Below are positions 25,369-34,274 of a stretch of 64,000 bases of DNA, one piece after another. The notes under the pieces were generated by a model. It had not been told where the DNA came from and searched no databases. It saw nothing but the letters and a program-made list of their open reading frames with translations. The stretch comes from Pseudomonas sp. 5P_3.1_Bac2 (GTDB lineage Bacteria; Pseudomonadota; Gammaproteobacteria; Pseudomonadales; Pseudomonadaceae). The DNA lies in NCBI RefSeq assembly GCF_025465995.1, contig NZ_JANLNY010000006.1, positions 496,001 through 560,000 of the forward strand, read 5' to 3'. Position 1 is the first letter of the stretch. Each line of letters opens with the position of its first letter. A program made the translations under genes and the position numbers.

Positions 25369-27946
25369 GCTGCTGGCACTGCAAACACGTTGCGCGCAGC
25401 TGGAGCAACACAACCGCAAGCTTAAGCAGATCAATGCGGCGCTGATCGAGCGGGTGGAGTCGGTCCACAGCCGTGGCGATGACGCCTACGCGGCGTTCCA
25501 GCATTCCGTGGTGCTGGCCGAGCAGGTGCGGGAGCGTACCGATGCGTTGAACCAGGCCATGGCCGAGCTGAAGTCGAGCAATCAGTTGCTTAGTGACGCG
25601 AGGCTGCGGGCGGAAACCGCGCACCAGCATTTGATCGATGCCATCGAAAGTATCTCGGATGGCTTTGTGCTGTTTGATCGCGACAAACGCATCGTGCTGT
25701 TTAACAGCCGCTTTAAGTCGTTCTGGTCCGGCACCCGGGCGCGGATCACGGCAGGCACCCGCTTAGCTGAGATCAAGCGCTTAAGCCGCACCACGGGTTT
25801 AGTGGTGGAAGAGCAGCGCAGCGGGCGCGACGACAATATTCTGTTTCGCCTGCAAGACGGCCGCTGGGTGCAGGTCAGCGAACGACCGACCCGCGAGGGC
25901 GGTCTGGTGATCCTCTATACCGACATCACCGAGGTCAAACTCAACGAAACCATGCGCCGCGAACAGGCCCTGGCGCAGAAGTCGCGGCTGTTGCAGCGGG
26001 CCATGGATAACCTGTCGCAAGGCATGGCCATGGTCAACGCCGACGGCCAGCTGGAGTTATGGAACCACCGTTTTCTCGACCTCTGCGGGCTGGCGCCAAT
26101 AAGCGCGCACCGCGAGTTTGCCGAGGTGATGGCGGAAAGCGAGCTGCAACTGCTCACCCCCGCATCACGGGACGAGCAGGGCCGGCCGATCAAAGAATTA
26201 GAGCTGTGTTTATTCGATGGCCGCATGCTCGAGGTGCGTACCCATCCGCTGCCCACGGGGGGCTTCGTCAACACCTTTACCGACATCACCGAGCGCCACC
26301 GGCATGCCGAGGCGTTAAGCGAGAGTGAGCGTTGGATTCGCCTGATCACCGACCATGTGCCGGCGTTGATCGCCTATTTAAGCGCGGACTTGGTCTATCA
26401 GTTCACCAACAAAGTCTACGAGGAATGGTATCGCTGGCCCCGTGGCGCGATGCTCGGCCAGAGCCTGCGTGAAGTCCACAGCGAGGAGCATTGGCGGCGC
26501 CTGGAGCCGTTTGTCGAACGCGCTCTGTCCGGCGAAAGCGTGACCTTCGAGGTGGCCGAGAACAACCACAAGGGCCAGGAGCGCTACATGCTGCGCTCCT
26601 ACGTGCCCAATCGCGTGGCCAGCGGCGAGGTGGTCGGCATCTTTGTGCTGATCCGCGATATCACCGAGCGACGGCGCACCGCTGAGGCGCTGCATCAGGC
26701 CTATCAGCACCTGGAGCAACGGGTGCGCGAACGCACCATCGAGCTGACCGAACTGAACAGCCAACTGCGCCGCGAAATCGATGAGCGCAGCCAGGTCGAA
26801 GCGCGCCTGCGTGAGGCCAAGAGCGAGGCCGAACAGGCCAACCTGTCCAAGACTAAATTCCTCGCTGCCGTTAGCCACGATCTGCTGCAACCACTCAACG
26901 CCGCGCGCCTGTTTACCAGCGCGCTGCTGGAAAAACCGCAGCAGTGCGACAGCCCAGCCTTGGTGCGCAATATCAGTAACTCCCTGGAAGACGTAGAGAA
27001 CCTGCTCGGCACCCTGGTGGATATTTCCAAGCTGGATGCCGGGGTGATCAAGCCGGATATCGCGCCTTTTGCCGTCAGCGAGTTGCTGGAAAACCTCGCC
27101 ATTGAATACCGTCAGGTGGCTTTAAGCGAAGGTCTGCATCTGGACTTTGTGGCCAGCAGCGCCTTGGTGCGCAGCGACGTGCAGTTGCTCGCCCGGATTT
27201 TGCGCAACCTGCTGAGCAATGCCATCCGCTACACCCCCAGCGGGCGCATTTTGCTTGGCTGTCGGCGTCGGCGGCAGAGCTTATCCATCGAGGTGTGGGA
27301 CACCGGCATGGGCATCGCGCAAGACAAGCTCAGCGAGATTTTCCAAGAGTTCAAGCGCGGCGATGTGCAGCACCACAAGCCGGATCGCGGCTTAGGTTTG
27401 GGCCTGGCCATCGTCGATAAAATTGCGCGCATGCTAGGCCATCGCATCAGTGTGTCGTCCCGCCAAGGCCATGGCTCGGTGTTTGCCGTGGAAGTGCCAC
27501 TGACCACCCGCGCGCCACGGGCCAAGCTGGTGTTGGATACCCCCGATGCGCTGGTGGAACGCCTGCGCGGCTCAAGGATTTGGGTGCTGGATAACGACGC
27601 GGCCATCTGCGCGGGCATGCGTACCTTGCTCGAGGCCTGGGGCTGTCAGGTGGTCACCGCGCGTTCCGAGGAAGACTTGGCGCGGCAGGTGGACAACTTC
27701 CACGCCGAGGCCGATTTGCTGATCGCCGACTATCACCTGGATGACGATAAAAATGGCGTCGATGCCGTGGCGCAAATCAATGCCCGGCGCAGTTCGCCGC
27801 TGCCGGCGCTGATGATCACCGCCAATTACAGTAATGAGCTGAAGCAGCAAATGCGTCAGTTAGGCCATACCCTGATGCATAAACCGGTGCGGCCAATGAA
27901 GCTGAAAACCGCCATCAGCCATTTGCTGGAGCGGGCTCACGGCTAG
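25346..27946 (+). CDS. pedS1: PAS-containing hybrid sensor kinase (ErcS'/PedS1-type)
   Basis: A soluble hybrid histidine kinase of about 866 residues. A coiled coil covers the first 90 residues, then three PAS domains follow (about 95-205 with DGFVLFDRDKRIVLFN, 220-330 with QGMAMVNADGQLELWN, 345-455 with VPALIAYLSADLVYQF). A second coiled coil leads to the HisKA motif AAVSHDLLQPLNAARLF with phosphorylated H511, a HATPase domain (N box NLLSNAIRYTPSGR, G boxes DTGMGI, GLGLGLAIV), and a C-terminal receiver with D795 in LLIADYHLDD. No membrane helix, so it senses inside the cell. It matches ErcS'/PedS1 that feeds ErbR in alcohol oxidation. The start is probably TTG at 25346 with GGAG 6 bases upstream, overlapping the FIST gene by 23 bases; the start is uncertain. 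Confidence 0.82.
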   Translation: MADPHGAELLALQTRCAQLEQHNRKLKQINAALIERVESVHSRGDDAYAAFQHSVVLAEQVRERTDALNQAMAELKSSNQLLSDARLRAETAHQHLIDAIESISDGFVLFDRDKRIVLFNSRFKSFWSGTRARITAGTRLAEIKRLSRTTGLVVEEQRSGRDDNILFRLQDGRWVQVSERPTREGGLVILYTDITEVKLNETMRREQALAQKSRLLQRAMDNLSQGMAMVNADGQLELWNHRFLDLCGLAPISAHREFAEVMAESELQLLTPASRDEQGRPIKELELCLFDGRMLEVRTHPLPTGGFVNTFTDITERHRHAEALSESERWIRLITDHVPALIAYLSADLVYQFTNKVYEEWYRWPRGAMLGQSLREVHSEEHWRRLEPFVERALSGESVTFEVAENNHKGQERYMLRSYVPNRVASGEVVGIFVLIRDITERRRTAEALHQAYQHLEQRVRERTIELTELNSQLRREIDERSQVEARLREAKSEAEQANLSKTKFLAAVSHDLLQPLNAARLFTSALLEKPQQCDSPALVRNISNSLEDVENLLGTLVDISKLDAGVIKPDIAPFAVSELLENLAIEYRQVALSEGLHLDFVASSALVRSDVQLLARILRNLLSNAIRYTPSGRILLGCRRRRQSLSIEVWDTGMGIAQDKLSEIFQEFKRGDVQHHKPDRGLGLGLAIVDKIARMLGHRISVSSRQGHGSVFAVEVPLTTRAPRAKLVLDTPDALVERLRGSRIWVLDNDAAICAGMRTLLEAWGCQVVTARSEEDLARQVDNFHAEADLLIADYHLDDDKNGVDAVAQINARRSSPLPALMITANYSNELKQQMRQLGHTLMHKPVRPMKLKTAISHLLERAHG

Positions 27947-27972
27947 CGTTGCTGCGCTGTGTGGCTGGAGAA

Positions 27973-28007
27973 CCTTAGGCCCTGGCACTCCTTGCCATGG
28001 GTTAAGG
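27973..28007. terminator. Imperfect hairpin in the convergent gap
   Basis: CCTTA, CCC and TGGCA pair stepwise with TGCCA, GGG and TAAGG, between the convergent kinase and erbR genes. No T-run, so only a candidate bidirectional terminator. Confidence 0.4.
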
Positions 28008-28021
28008 GGTGGGCGAGGGGC

Positions 28022-28687
28022 CTAGCGGCGCAGGTAGGCGGCGAAGTCGATATCGCCGGCGCTGAGGATGGCTTGCACGCGGTTGTGCACATTGAGCTTG
28101 CGTAAAATCGCCGAGACGTGGGCCTTCACCGTGGTTTCGGCAATATCCAGGCTGTAGGCGATTTGCTTGTTCGACTCGCCCTTGGTCATGCGCTCCAGCA
28201 CCAATAATTGCTTGCGGGTCAGGGCTTGCAACAGCTCCGGGGGGAAGCTGTGGTGGTCGTTGTGGTGGCGCTGCGAGCCGCTTTTCTGGGTGCGGATAAT
28301 ATCCGGTGGCAGGTACACATTGCCGTTGAGAATCTGTTCGATGGCCTCGGTCATCTGCTGGCGTGGCGACGACTTGGTGATAAAGCCGACGGCGCCATAG
28401 GTGATGGCCTGCAGCACGATTTGCTTGTCCTGCTCGGCGGAGACAATCACCACGGGGATGGTCGGTGCCTCGTTACGCAGGTTGATCAAGCCGTTGAGGC
28501 CATGCATGCCGGGCATGTTCAGGTCGAGCAGAATCAGATCGAGATCATCGTGCTCTTGGGTCAGTGCCAGGGCGCTATCCAGATCAGCGGTTTGGCTGAT
28601 CTCGCTGCCCGGAAAACCATCAGCAATCACGTTGCAAATGGCTTCGCGAAACAGCGGATGGTCGTCGGCAATTAAAATCTTGTACAT
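28022..28687 (-). CDS. erbR: ErbR/AgmR (PedR1) LuxR-type response regulator
   Basis: A 221-residue response regulator almost identical in pattern to AgmR/ErbR of P. aeruginosa. The receiver domain has the acidic pair ADDH, phosphoacceptor D55 in [10 protein letters not shown], and K at FITKSSP. The C-terminal LuxR/NarL helix-turn-helix is [20 protein letters not shown] through [19 protein letters not shown]. It activates PQQ-dependent ethanol and alcohol oxidation genes and affects glycerol use. The start is ATG 28687 with GAGGGG upstream. It is the last gene on the minus strand of the ped block and lies convergent to its likely kinase. Confidence 0.92.
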   Translation of the reverse strand: MYKILIADDHPLFREAICNVIADGFPGSEISQTADLDSALALTQEHDDLDLILLDLNMPGMHGLNGLINLRNEAPTIPVVIVSAEQDKQIVLQAITYGAVGFITKSSPRQQMTEAIEQILNGNVYLPPDIIRTQKSGSQRHHNDHHSFPPELLQALTRKQLLVLERMTKGESNKQIAYSLDIAETTVKAHVSAILRKLNVHNRVQAILSAGDIDFAAYLRR

Positions 28688-28782
28688 GGCCTGCCCCTCA
28701 TTGTTGTTATGGCATAGGTGTGTGCGGCATGGGTGCAACAGGGCTCAGTGCGTCAGTTGGGTAAGCCGGCGCCGGTGAGTCA

Positions 28783-29334
28783 TCAATCTCGTGTCAGTGG
28801 CTCGGGTTGAGCCGTTACCAAGGGCAGGCCGGCCTGTTGCCAGGCGTCGATGCCATCGCGATACCAGTACAGCTGGCTGTAGCCCAGAGCATGGGCGCGT
28901 TTCACCGCATTCCAACCCAGCCAACAGTCGGAGCGGCAATAAAACACCAGGGGCCAGGCTTTATTGCCCTGGCTTAAGCGGCTTAGGTTGTCGGCAAAAT
29001 AGTCCTGCCAGATGGCGCTCAGCTCACCATCGCCGGTGTTGGCCAGCCAGTGGCTGCCCGGTAAATTCTGGTGGATTTGGTCTTCGATAAACTGCCCGTG
29101 CAGCCATTGCCGGCGGTAGACATCAATCAACTGCACCTGCGCTTGCTGCTTGAGTAACTGTTGTAAGGCCGGCGTATCGAGGGTGATGGCCACCTCGCTG
29201 CTGGGCGGCGTGGGGCTGCGGTAATGGCTGGCACGGTAGCCCTCAGCCGTGAACAGCTCAGGTGTCGCCCAGCTCGGCGCAGCCATGAACAGACTGGCAA
29301 TAACGGTTAGGCCGAGGCCTTGGCAGAACTGCAT
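28783..29334 (-). CDS. PQQ-dependent catabolism-associated CXXCW motif protein
   Basis: A periplasmic rhodanese-like protein of about 183 residues. A signal peptide ends near APSWA. The diagnostic C-R-S-D-C-W motif lies at about residues 133-138 (VFYCRSDCWLGWNAVK), the feature by which this family is named. LIDVYRRQWLHGQF and DGIDAWQQAGLPLV are the rhodanese-fold segments. The family is found only with PQQ-linked alcohol systems; a role in thiol redox or metal/cofactor handling in the periplasm is suspected but unproven. The ATG at 29334 is used; a TTG 15 bases upstream is in frame. It lies 145 bases after the ABC permease gene on the same strand. Confidence 0.88.
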   Translation of the reverse strand: MQFCQGLGLTVIASLFMAAPSWATPELFTAEGYRASHYRSPTPPSSEVAITLDTPALQQLLKQQAQVQLIDVYRRQWLHGQFIEDQIHQNLPGSHWLANTGDGELSAIWQDYFADNLSRLSQGNKAWPLVFYCRSDCWLGWNAVKRAHALGYSQLYWYRDGIDAWQQAGLPLVTAQPEPLTRD

Positions 29335-29479
29335 CACCTGAAGTCTCAATGCTTTTTATTGGGGTATTACAGGTTAAAGCTGCTGCTTTGGGAATCCTAC
29401 GATGGAGAGCCTATGCAGTACCAAAGTATTAGTCAGCGCAGGCACTGCATAAGTCACAGCCCCGCGCCTTGGCCCAAGC

Positions 29480-30283
29480 CTAGCCTTTGCTTTTGCGCAG
29501 CGCGGCGTGTTGCGGGTTAAAGGTCAGTACTGCCAGCACGCTGAACAACAGGGTCAGGCCCAGGCACACCAGCAGCGCCGTCAGGCTCAGGCGCTGATAG
29601 AGGGCGAAACGTACCAGCTCCACGGCGTGGCTGAACGGATTGAGCGCACACAGCCAGTACAGCCACTGGCTGGCCTCCTGCATCTTCCACAGCGGGTACA
29701 GCGCTGAGGAGAGAAAAAACATGGGAAAGATGACGAAGTTCATCACCCCGGCAAAGTTCTCCAACTGACGGATGCCATTGGACAGCAACAAGCCCAAGGC
29801 ACTGAGCAGCAACGCCACCAACAGCAACGCTGGCAGGGCCCACAGCAGCCCCCAGGCTGGTGGTTGCACGCCATACAGCCAGGCCACGGCGAGAAAGGCA
29901 TAGACCTGTAGCAGGGAAATCAGCGCCGTGGCCAGCAGTTTGCTCACCAGCAAAAACGCCCTGGGCAGCGGACTGGTCAGTAGCACGCGCATGCTGCCCA
30001 TCTCGCGGTCGTAGACCATCGACAGTGAGCCCTGCATGCCGTTAAACAGCAAAATCATGCAGGCCAGGCCCGGCACTATGTAGGTCTCGTAGGTGATGTA
30101 GGTGTCATAGGGCGCGATGATGGCGATGCCCAGCGCGGCCCTGAAGCCTGCGGCAAACACCAGCAGCCACAACAGCGGGCGCACCAGCGCGCTGAAAAAG
30201 CGGCTGCGCTGCAAGACAAAGCGCAGCCATTCCCGTAGCACGATGCCTTTAAGGCAATACCAGTAGGCACTCATCACAATCAT
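29480..30283 (-). CDS. pedC: ABC-2 type permease, PQQ-alcohol system (PedC)
   Basis: A 267-residue membrane protein with six helices of the ABC-2 export type: the N-terminal amphipathic GIVLREWLRFVLQRSRFFSA, GMQGSLSMVYDREMGSMRVL for ATPase contact, and the C-terminal NPFSHAVELVRFALY motif. This family (PedC) is specific to PQQ alcohol dehydrogenase clusters, and with the ATPase encoded upstream it makes an exporter of unknown cargo, possibly linked to cofactor or solvent handling. The start overlaps the stop of the ATPase gene in an ATGA, so the pair is translationally coupled. Confidence 0.88.
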   Translation of the reverse strand: MIVMSAYWYCLKGIVLREWLRFVLQRSRFFSALVRPLLWLLVFAAGFRAALGIAIIAPYDTYITYETYIVPGLACMILLFNGMQGSLSMVYDREMGSMRVLLTSPLPRAFLLVSKLLATALISLLQVYAFLAVAWLYGVQPPAWGLLWALPALLLVALLLSALGLLLSNGIRQLENFAGVMNFVIFPMFFLSSALYPLWKMQEASQWLYWLCALNPFSHAVELVRFALYQRLSLTALLVCLGLTLLFSVLAVLTFNPQHAALRKSKG

Positions 30284-31017
30284 CCTGCGGCAGGTTCGCG
30301 GGTGGCGGTCAGGCGGGCGAAGCTGGCGGCCAGATCGCTTTCGCCGCTCTGGCGAATGCTTTGCACGCTGCCCTGGGCCACCAGACGGCTGCGGTTGAGC
30401 AGCAACAGGGCGTCGTGGTCGTGAATCTCATCCAGCAGATGGGTCGTCCACAGCACGGCCAGGCCGCTGTCGCCACACAGTTGCCGCACGTGTTGGTTGA
30501 GGGCTAAACGGCTGGCGGGGTCCAGACCCACGCTGGCTTCATCGAGCAGCAGCAATTGCGGACGGTGCAGCAGCGCCCGGGCAATCTCGACGCGCCGGCG
30601 ATGGCCGCCGTTAAGCTCGCGCACTTTGTCGCGGCGCCGCGCGCCGAGCTGTTGACGCTCAAGCTCGGCGTCGATACGCCGCTGCGCGGCCTGCGTGCTT
30701 AGGCCATGCAGGGCCGCGTGGTAATGCAGGTTTTGCTCGACGCTTAAGTCCAAATCCAGGGTGCTTTGCTGGAACACCACGCCCAGTTGCGCCAGCGCCT
30801 GACGCGGCTGCTGGCGCAGGCAGTGGCCGAACACTTGGATGTCGCCCTGTTGCAGGTCGTAGAGGCGGGTGAGCAGGGCGATCAGACTGGACTTACCGGC
30901 GCCATTGGGCCCCAGCAACGCGGCGAACGTCCCCGGGGCAATGGCAAAGCTCACATCCTGCAAGGCCGGCCGGGGGCCATAGGCGAAGCTAACGTCAGCC
31001 ACCTGTAAGGCCATCAT
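30280..31017 (-). CDS. ABC transporter ATP-binding protein, PQQ-alcohol system
   Basis: A 245-residue ATPase: Walker A LLGPNGAGKSSLI at about residues 32-44, Q-loop GVVFQQSTLDLDLSV, a signature ELNGGHRRRVEIARALLHRP in which the usual LSGGQ reads LNGGH, Walker B LLLLDEASVGLD, and the switch histidine in LWTTHLLDE. The modified signature is typical of this PQQ-linked subfamily and of some ABC-2 exporters. ATG 31017 overlaps the beta-propeller gene stop (ATGATG over TGA). An upstream in-frame start would lie inside the previous gene and is rejected. Confidence 0.87.
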   Translation of the reverse strand: MMALQVADVSFAYGPRPALQDVSFAIAPGTFAALLGPNGAGKSSLIALLTRLYDLQQGDIQVFGHCLRQQPRQALAQLGVVFQQSTLDLDLSVEQNLHYHAALHGLSTQAAQRRIDAELERQQLGARRRDKVRELNGGHRRRVEIARALLHRPQLLLLDEASVGLDPASRLALNQHVRQLCGDSGLAVLWTTHLLDEIHDHDALLLLNRSRLVAQGSVQSIRQSGESDLAASFARLTATREPAAG

Positions 31018-31979
31018 GGGGTGACAACCACGCCCCAGGGGTAGCGTCCGACTTTGATCGACTTGCTCACTTTCAACGAGGCCACGTCGATCACCGATAC
31101 GTCGCCACTGACGCCGTTGGTGGTCAGCAGTTGGCTTTGATCGGGGGTGAAGGCCATATGCCAAACGCGGCGGCCGACTAACAGGTAGTCGAGGATCTCG
31201 AAGGTCTTGGCGTCCACCACTGCCACATGGTTGGCCGGGCCTAAGGCGACGAAGGCGTACTTACCATCGGCACTGAGCTTGACCCCCACCGGCTGGACTT
31301 TATCCGGGTGCACGCCCTTGATTTGAAACTTCAGCACCTTCTCAATCTGCCGGCTGGCGACGTCGATCACGCTCACCGTGCCGCCGATTTCCGCCGAGGC
31401 CCACAGGCGTTTGCCGGCGGGGTCAAACTCGACATGCCGGGGGCGCTGGTCGACCAGAGTGTTATCGACCAGTTGCTGGCTGCTGGTGTCGATCCAGTGC
31501 AGCATGTTGGTGGTTTCGCTGGTATTCACCGCCCACTTGCCGTCTGGGCTGACGGCCATGCCTTCGGGCTCCACCCCCACATCGATCTGCGCCAGCACCT
31601 GATCGCTTTGGGTGTCGACCACCGTCACCAGGGCGTCGTCCTCGTTGCTGATATACAGCCAGCGGTCATTGTGGTGCAGGGCGAATTGCTCAGGGTCGGC
31701 GCCGGAGGGCAGCTCTTTGATGATCTTGCGGCTGGCCAGGTCCATCACCTGCACCCGGTCCGAGTCGCTGGCGCAGATGTACAGCAGCTTATTGTCGCTG
31801 GACAGCAGCAGGCCGCGTGGGCGCTGGCCGACTTTAAGCGTCTCGCTGACTTCAAGGGTGGCCAGGTCAATCACGCTGATGCTGTCGTCTTTTTCGTTGG
31901 ACACATAGGCCGTGGCCGCCCATGTGGCGCTGCTGGCCAAGGTCAGGCCAATGCTCAGGGCAAGGGTGGTCAGATGCAT
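31014..31979 (-). CDS. PQQ-catabolism-associated YVTN beta-propeller protein
   Basis: A 321-residue periplasmic protein with a signal peptide (cleavage near SSATWA) and seven YVTN-type repeats, each with the pattern AYVSNEKDDSISVIDLAT, VGQRPRGLLLSSD, GVEPEGMAVSPDGKW, and so on, forming a seven-bladed propeller. This family always accompanies PQQ-alcohol ABC genes. It probably binds a substrate or partner in the periplasm; no catalytic residues are recognisable. Coupled to the ATPase gene by overlap. Confidence 0.87.
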   Translation of the reverse strand: MHLTTLALSIGLTLASSATWAATAYVSNEKDDSISVIDLATLEVSETLKVGQRPRGLLLSSDNKLLYICASDSDRVQVMDLASRKIIKELPSGADPEQFALHHNDRWLYISNEDDALVTVVDTQSDQVLAQIDVGVEPEGMAVSPDGKWAVNTSETTNMLHWIDTSSQQLVDNTLVDQRPRHVEFDPAGKRLWASAEIGGTVSVIDVASRQIEKVLKFQIKGVHPDKVQPVGVKLSADGKYAFVALGPANHVAVVDAKTFEILDYLLVGRRVWHMAFTPDQSQLLTTNGVSGDVSVIDVASLKVSKSIKVGRYPWGVVVTP

Positions 31980-32048
31980 GGGGGAGGTCCTCTTGTTCTA
32001 GTTATGGGTTGCGCAGCGGTGCTGGCTGTTGCTGCGCAGGAGTAGGGG

Positions 32049-33224
32049 TTACGCCGGGTCGGCCAAGTTGCAGCTGACTTCCGGCTGGTCGTAGCCGAGG
32101 CTGTCCAGCTCGCTGCTGGGGTGAAGGAAGCCGTCTTGTGGTGAAGTCGTCACCAGCGCGCGGGGTTGCACCACGGGGATCGGCTGACGCAGCTCGCCGT
32201 TCCAGCTGCGGAAACTCAGCTTGCGGCCTTTAAAACCATCCAGCGGCAGGTCGTTGCTGAGGGCCAGCTGGCGGATCGCCGTGACCTCGGTTACGCGCAG
32301 CTTGGTGATGGCGCTGGCCAGGCTGCGCACGGCCATCCATGCGGCAAAATCGCGGTCATTCATCCAGCGCTTGGCGTGGGCCTCAAAGCGTTTTTGCAGT
32401 TGCGCGGCGCCGTAGGTTTCGACGGTCTTGTGCCAGCCTGTCGGGGTCAGCCCTTGGGTGCCGGCCACCGGACGCGGCAGCCAGGTTTGGTAGGGCACGT
32501 ACTCGCCAAAGTCGCCGCGTTCATCGGCCACCAGCACCACGTCGTAATCGCCGCCTTGGGTAAACAGCGGCATCTCCGCCTGGGCGCTGCGGCGTTGGTC
32601 GTTATCAAAGCTCCACGGTTTTTCCGCGACGATGCTGTGACCGAAGCGCTTGGCCGCGCGCTTTAGGGCGGCGGCATAGGCTTGATCATCTGCAGTGGGC
32701 CCGACGATCAGCAGCCAGCGCGTCCACTTACGCACCGTGAGAAATTGCGCCAGGGCATCGGTGAGCATGGCGCGACTCGGCAGGGTGTGCAGCACGTTTG
32801 GCAGGCATTGCTGCTGGCGCAGGCTGTCGTCGGCGCTACCGGCATTGATCAGCAGGCTGTCGGGCAGGGCGGCGCTTAGTTGGCGCAACGTAGCAGCCGG
32901 CGCGTTGACCACAAACAGGCGCAGGCCTTGTTCATGTTGTTGGCGCGCCGCCTCGAGCAACGCGGCGCTGTCGTCGCGCTCGGCGACTGCAAGCTGATAG
33001 CTGTGCTTGAGGAAACGCCCGGTGCTGTTGCTGTCGATAATCGCCAGCTCGGCGCCGCGCAGGCCCGCGTCGGCAGGCTCAGGGATGACGTTAGAGAGCA
33101 GCGGGCCATTGTCCGCTACATAGCCCAGATAGCCAATGCGCACCTGCAACTCCTGCGCACTGACCGCCATTGTCAGGCCCAGGCTGGTGGTGAGGCACAG
33201 CAAAATACGGCTAAACGACGGCAT
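32049..33224 (-). CDS. ABC-type periplasmic binding protein of the PQQ-alcohol system
   Basis: A 391-residue type I periplasmic binding protein (branched-chain amino acid type) with a clear signal peptide (ending TMAVSAQ). RIGYLGYVADNGPLL opens the fold, with GLRGAELAIIDSNSTGRFL and the mid-domain LLIVGPTADDQAYAAALKRA. The family occurs only with PQQ alcohol dehydrogenases, where such a protein is required for full growth on some alcohols. It is the first gene of a minus-strand operon that continues through the propeller, ATPase, permease, CXXCW and erbR genes. Sites at 33256-33317 lie upstream. Confidence 0.86.
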   Translation of the reverse strand: MPSFSRILLCLTTSLGLTMAVSAQELQVRIGYLGYVADNGPLLSNVIPEPADAGLRGAELAIIDSNSTGRFLKHSYQLAVAERDDSAALLEAARQQHEQGLRLFVVNAPAATLRQLSAALPDSLLINAGSADDSLRQQQCLPNVLHTLPSRAMLTDALAQFLTVRKWTRWLLIVGPTADDQAYAAALKRAAKRFGHSIVAEKPWSFDNDQRRSAQAEMPLFTQGGDYDVVLVADERGDFGEYVPYQTWLPRPVAGTQGLTPTGWHKTVETYGAAQLQKRFEAHAKRWMNDRDFAAWMAVRSLASAITKLRVTEVTAIRQLALSNDLPLDGFKGRKLSFRSWNGELRQPIPVVQPRALVTTSPQDGFLHPSSELDSLGYDQPEVSCNLADPA

Positions 33225-33255
33225 GGGCGACTCCTTCCTCAGGGTGTCGCCAGCA

Positions 33256-33317
33256 TAGGAAGGCCGTCGGGCTCGGGAAATATGCCCAAGGTCGTGCCGG
33301 CTTCCTACTAAGGTCGT
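33256..33317. promoter_or_regulatory. Candidate response-regulator sites upstream of the ped ABC operon
   Basis: AAGGTCGT occurs at 33288-33295 and again at 33310-33317, exactly 22 bases apart (two helical turns), 64-93 bases before the binding-protein start. TAGGAAG at 33256-33262 and CTTCCTA at 33301-33307 form an inverted pair across the same segment. ErbR or PedR2 are the obvious candidates to bind. Confidence 0.4.
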
Positions 33318-33650
33318 AACTCGTTAGGCGCGAAAAACTTGGCGCAAAGTGCAAGGGCAGGCGCTTGCTCGGGTGCCGTCGCCAAGTTGGCGGCTGTCCA
33401 AGCGCAGGCTGTGGCGGCGCGCTACTCCATTGGCCGCCAGCCAGCGTGTCGGTTGATTAAGACCTGCTGCACTCGATGGACTCTGGGGCGACAGCTCACG
33501 CCGAACGGCGGATTTAGTTTTCTAGACGTATGAGGCCGATTCCTCCTGAGCATCGGCTGATCTCGCTCAGGTGCTGGTCGTGCGCTTAGCTCCTGTCGCC
33601 AGCTGAGCGGTTGGGTTTTCCGCAGGCGTTTGTTGGCACTGCCAGCGTCG

Positions 33651-33678
33651 CGCCCGCCGCCCGCCGCCCGCCGCCCGC
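33651..33678. repeat. Four tandem CGCCCGC heptamers
   Basis: Four perfect copies of the 7-base unit CGCCCGC in a row, in the non-coding region between the two ped operons. Such arrays change copy number easily. Confidence 0.8.
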
Positions 33679-33836
33679 TGCCTGCGCTCAGGCCTGGGCG
33701 CACTGACATAGCACCTGCTTAACCCTTGCACGGGTTTGTCTAAAGTACCCGCCAGCCAGTACCAAGGTAGTAATCCATGGCGGCGCCTGGCTGCTTAGCA
33801 TGGGCTATCCCAACAAGAACAACACAGGTGATGCCC

Positions 33837-34274
33837 ATGCGTACTTTCAAAGCTCTGTTATTACCGGCGTTGCTGATCGCCAGCATGATCGGGGTGGACA
33901 GCTTGCAGGCAGCGGGTGATCTGAGTCGCCGCACGGAGGCCCTGCCGGACTTGGTGCTAGGTAGCGACGCCAGCGACTACAGCTTGTCGCAGAACGAGTA
34001 CCAGCTGGAAACTGGCAAGGCCTACCAGCTCAAAATCATCGCCAGTGGCCTTAAGGAATACGCCTTCCAGGCGCCGGCTTTCGCCACCTCGATCTACCTG
34101 CGCAAAGTCGAGGCGGGTGGGGTTGAGGTCAAGGCCGTGACCCTGACTGAGCTGGAGTTTGAAGAAGCCGGTGAAGCGGAAATCTTCTTTGTGCCGATTA
34201 AGCCCGGCAAGTATCCCTTCTTCGCCAAGGGCCTCGAGAACAAAGGCATGCTCGGCCACTTCGTGGTCAAGTAA
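33837..34274 (+). CDS. Cupredoxin-like periplasmic protein upstream of pedS2
   Basis: A 145-residue secreted protein. The signal peptide is MRTFKALLLPALLIASMIG with cleavage near LQA. The mature part has the small beta-sandwich look of cupredoxins: NEYQLETGKAYQLKI, FQAPAFATSIYLRK, KPGKYPFFAKGLENKGMLGH. The copper ligands of true cupredoxins are missing: there is no cysteine in the mature chain and only one histidine, in the last GHF. The mid-part is unusually acidic (TELEFEEAGEAEIFF). It is followed directly, without a gap, by the pedS2 start, so it is coupled to the kinase. A role as a periplasmic ligand-presenting partner of the kinase is possible. ATG 33837 is chosen with AGG 8 bases upstream; ATG 33831 is in frame. 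Confidence 0.75.
   Translation: MRTFKALLLPALLIASMIGVDSLQAAGDLSRRTEALPDLVLGSDASDYSLSQNEYQLETGKAYQLKIIASGLKEYAFQAPAFATSIYLRKVEAGGVEVKAVTLTELEFEEAGEAEIFFVPIKPGKYPFFAKGLENKGMLGHFVVK

Larger units (their letters stand above)
33225..33836. other. Divergent regulatory region of the ped block
   Basis: About 610 bases between the binding-protein operon (minus) and the cupredoxin-pedS2-pedR2 operon (plus). It holds the repeated motif at 33288-33317 and the heptamer array at 33651-33678, listed separately. AAGGTAGTAA at 33764-33773, near the plus-strand operon, resembles the first of these motifs. No gene is evident. Confidence 0.5.

Noticed and set aside
27980..27998. TGGCACTCCTTGC as a sigma-54 element
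   Set aside because: GG and GC are 8 bases apart, not 10, and it lies in a convergent gap with no gene to drive.
33651..33678. CRISPR-like array
   Set aside because: Repeats are 7 bases with no spacers; it is a simple tandem repeat. No CRISPR array or cas gene is seen anywhere in the window.
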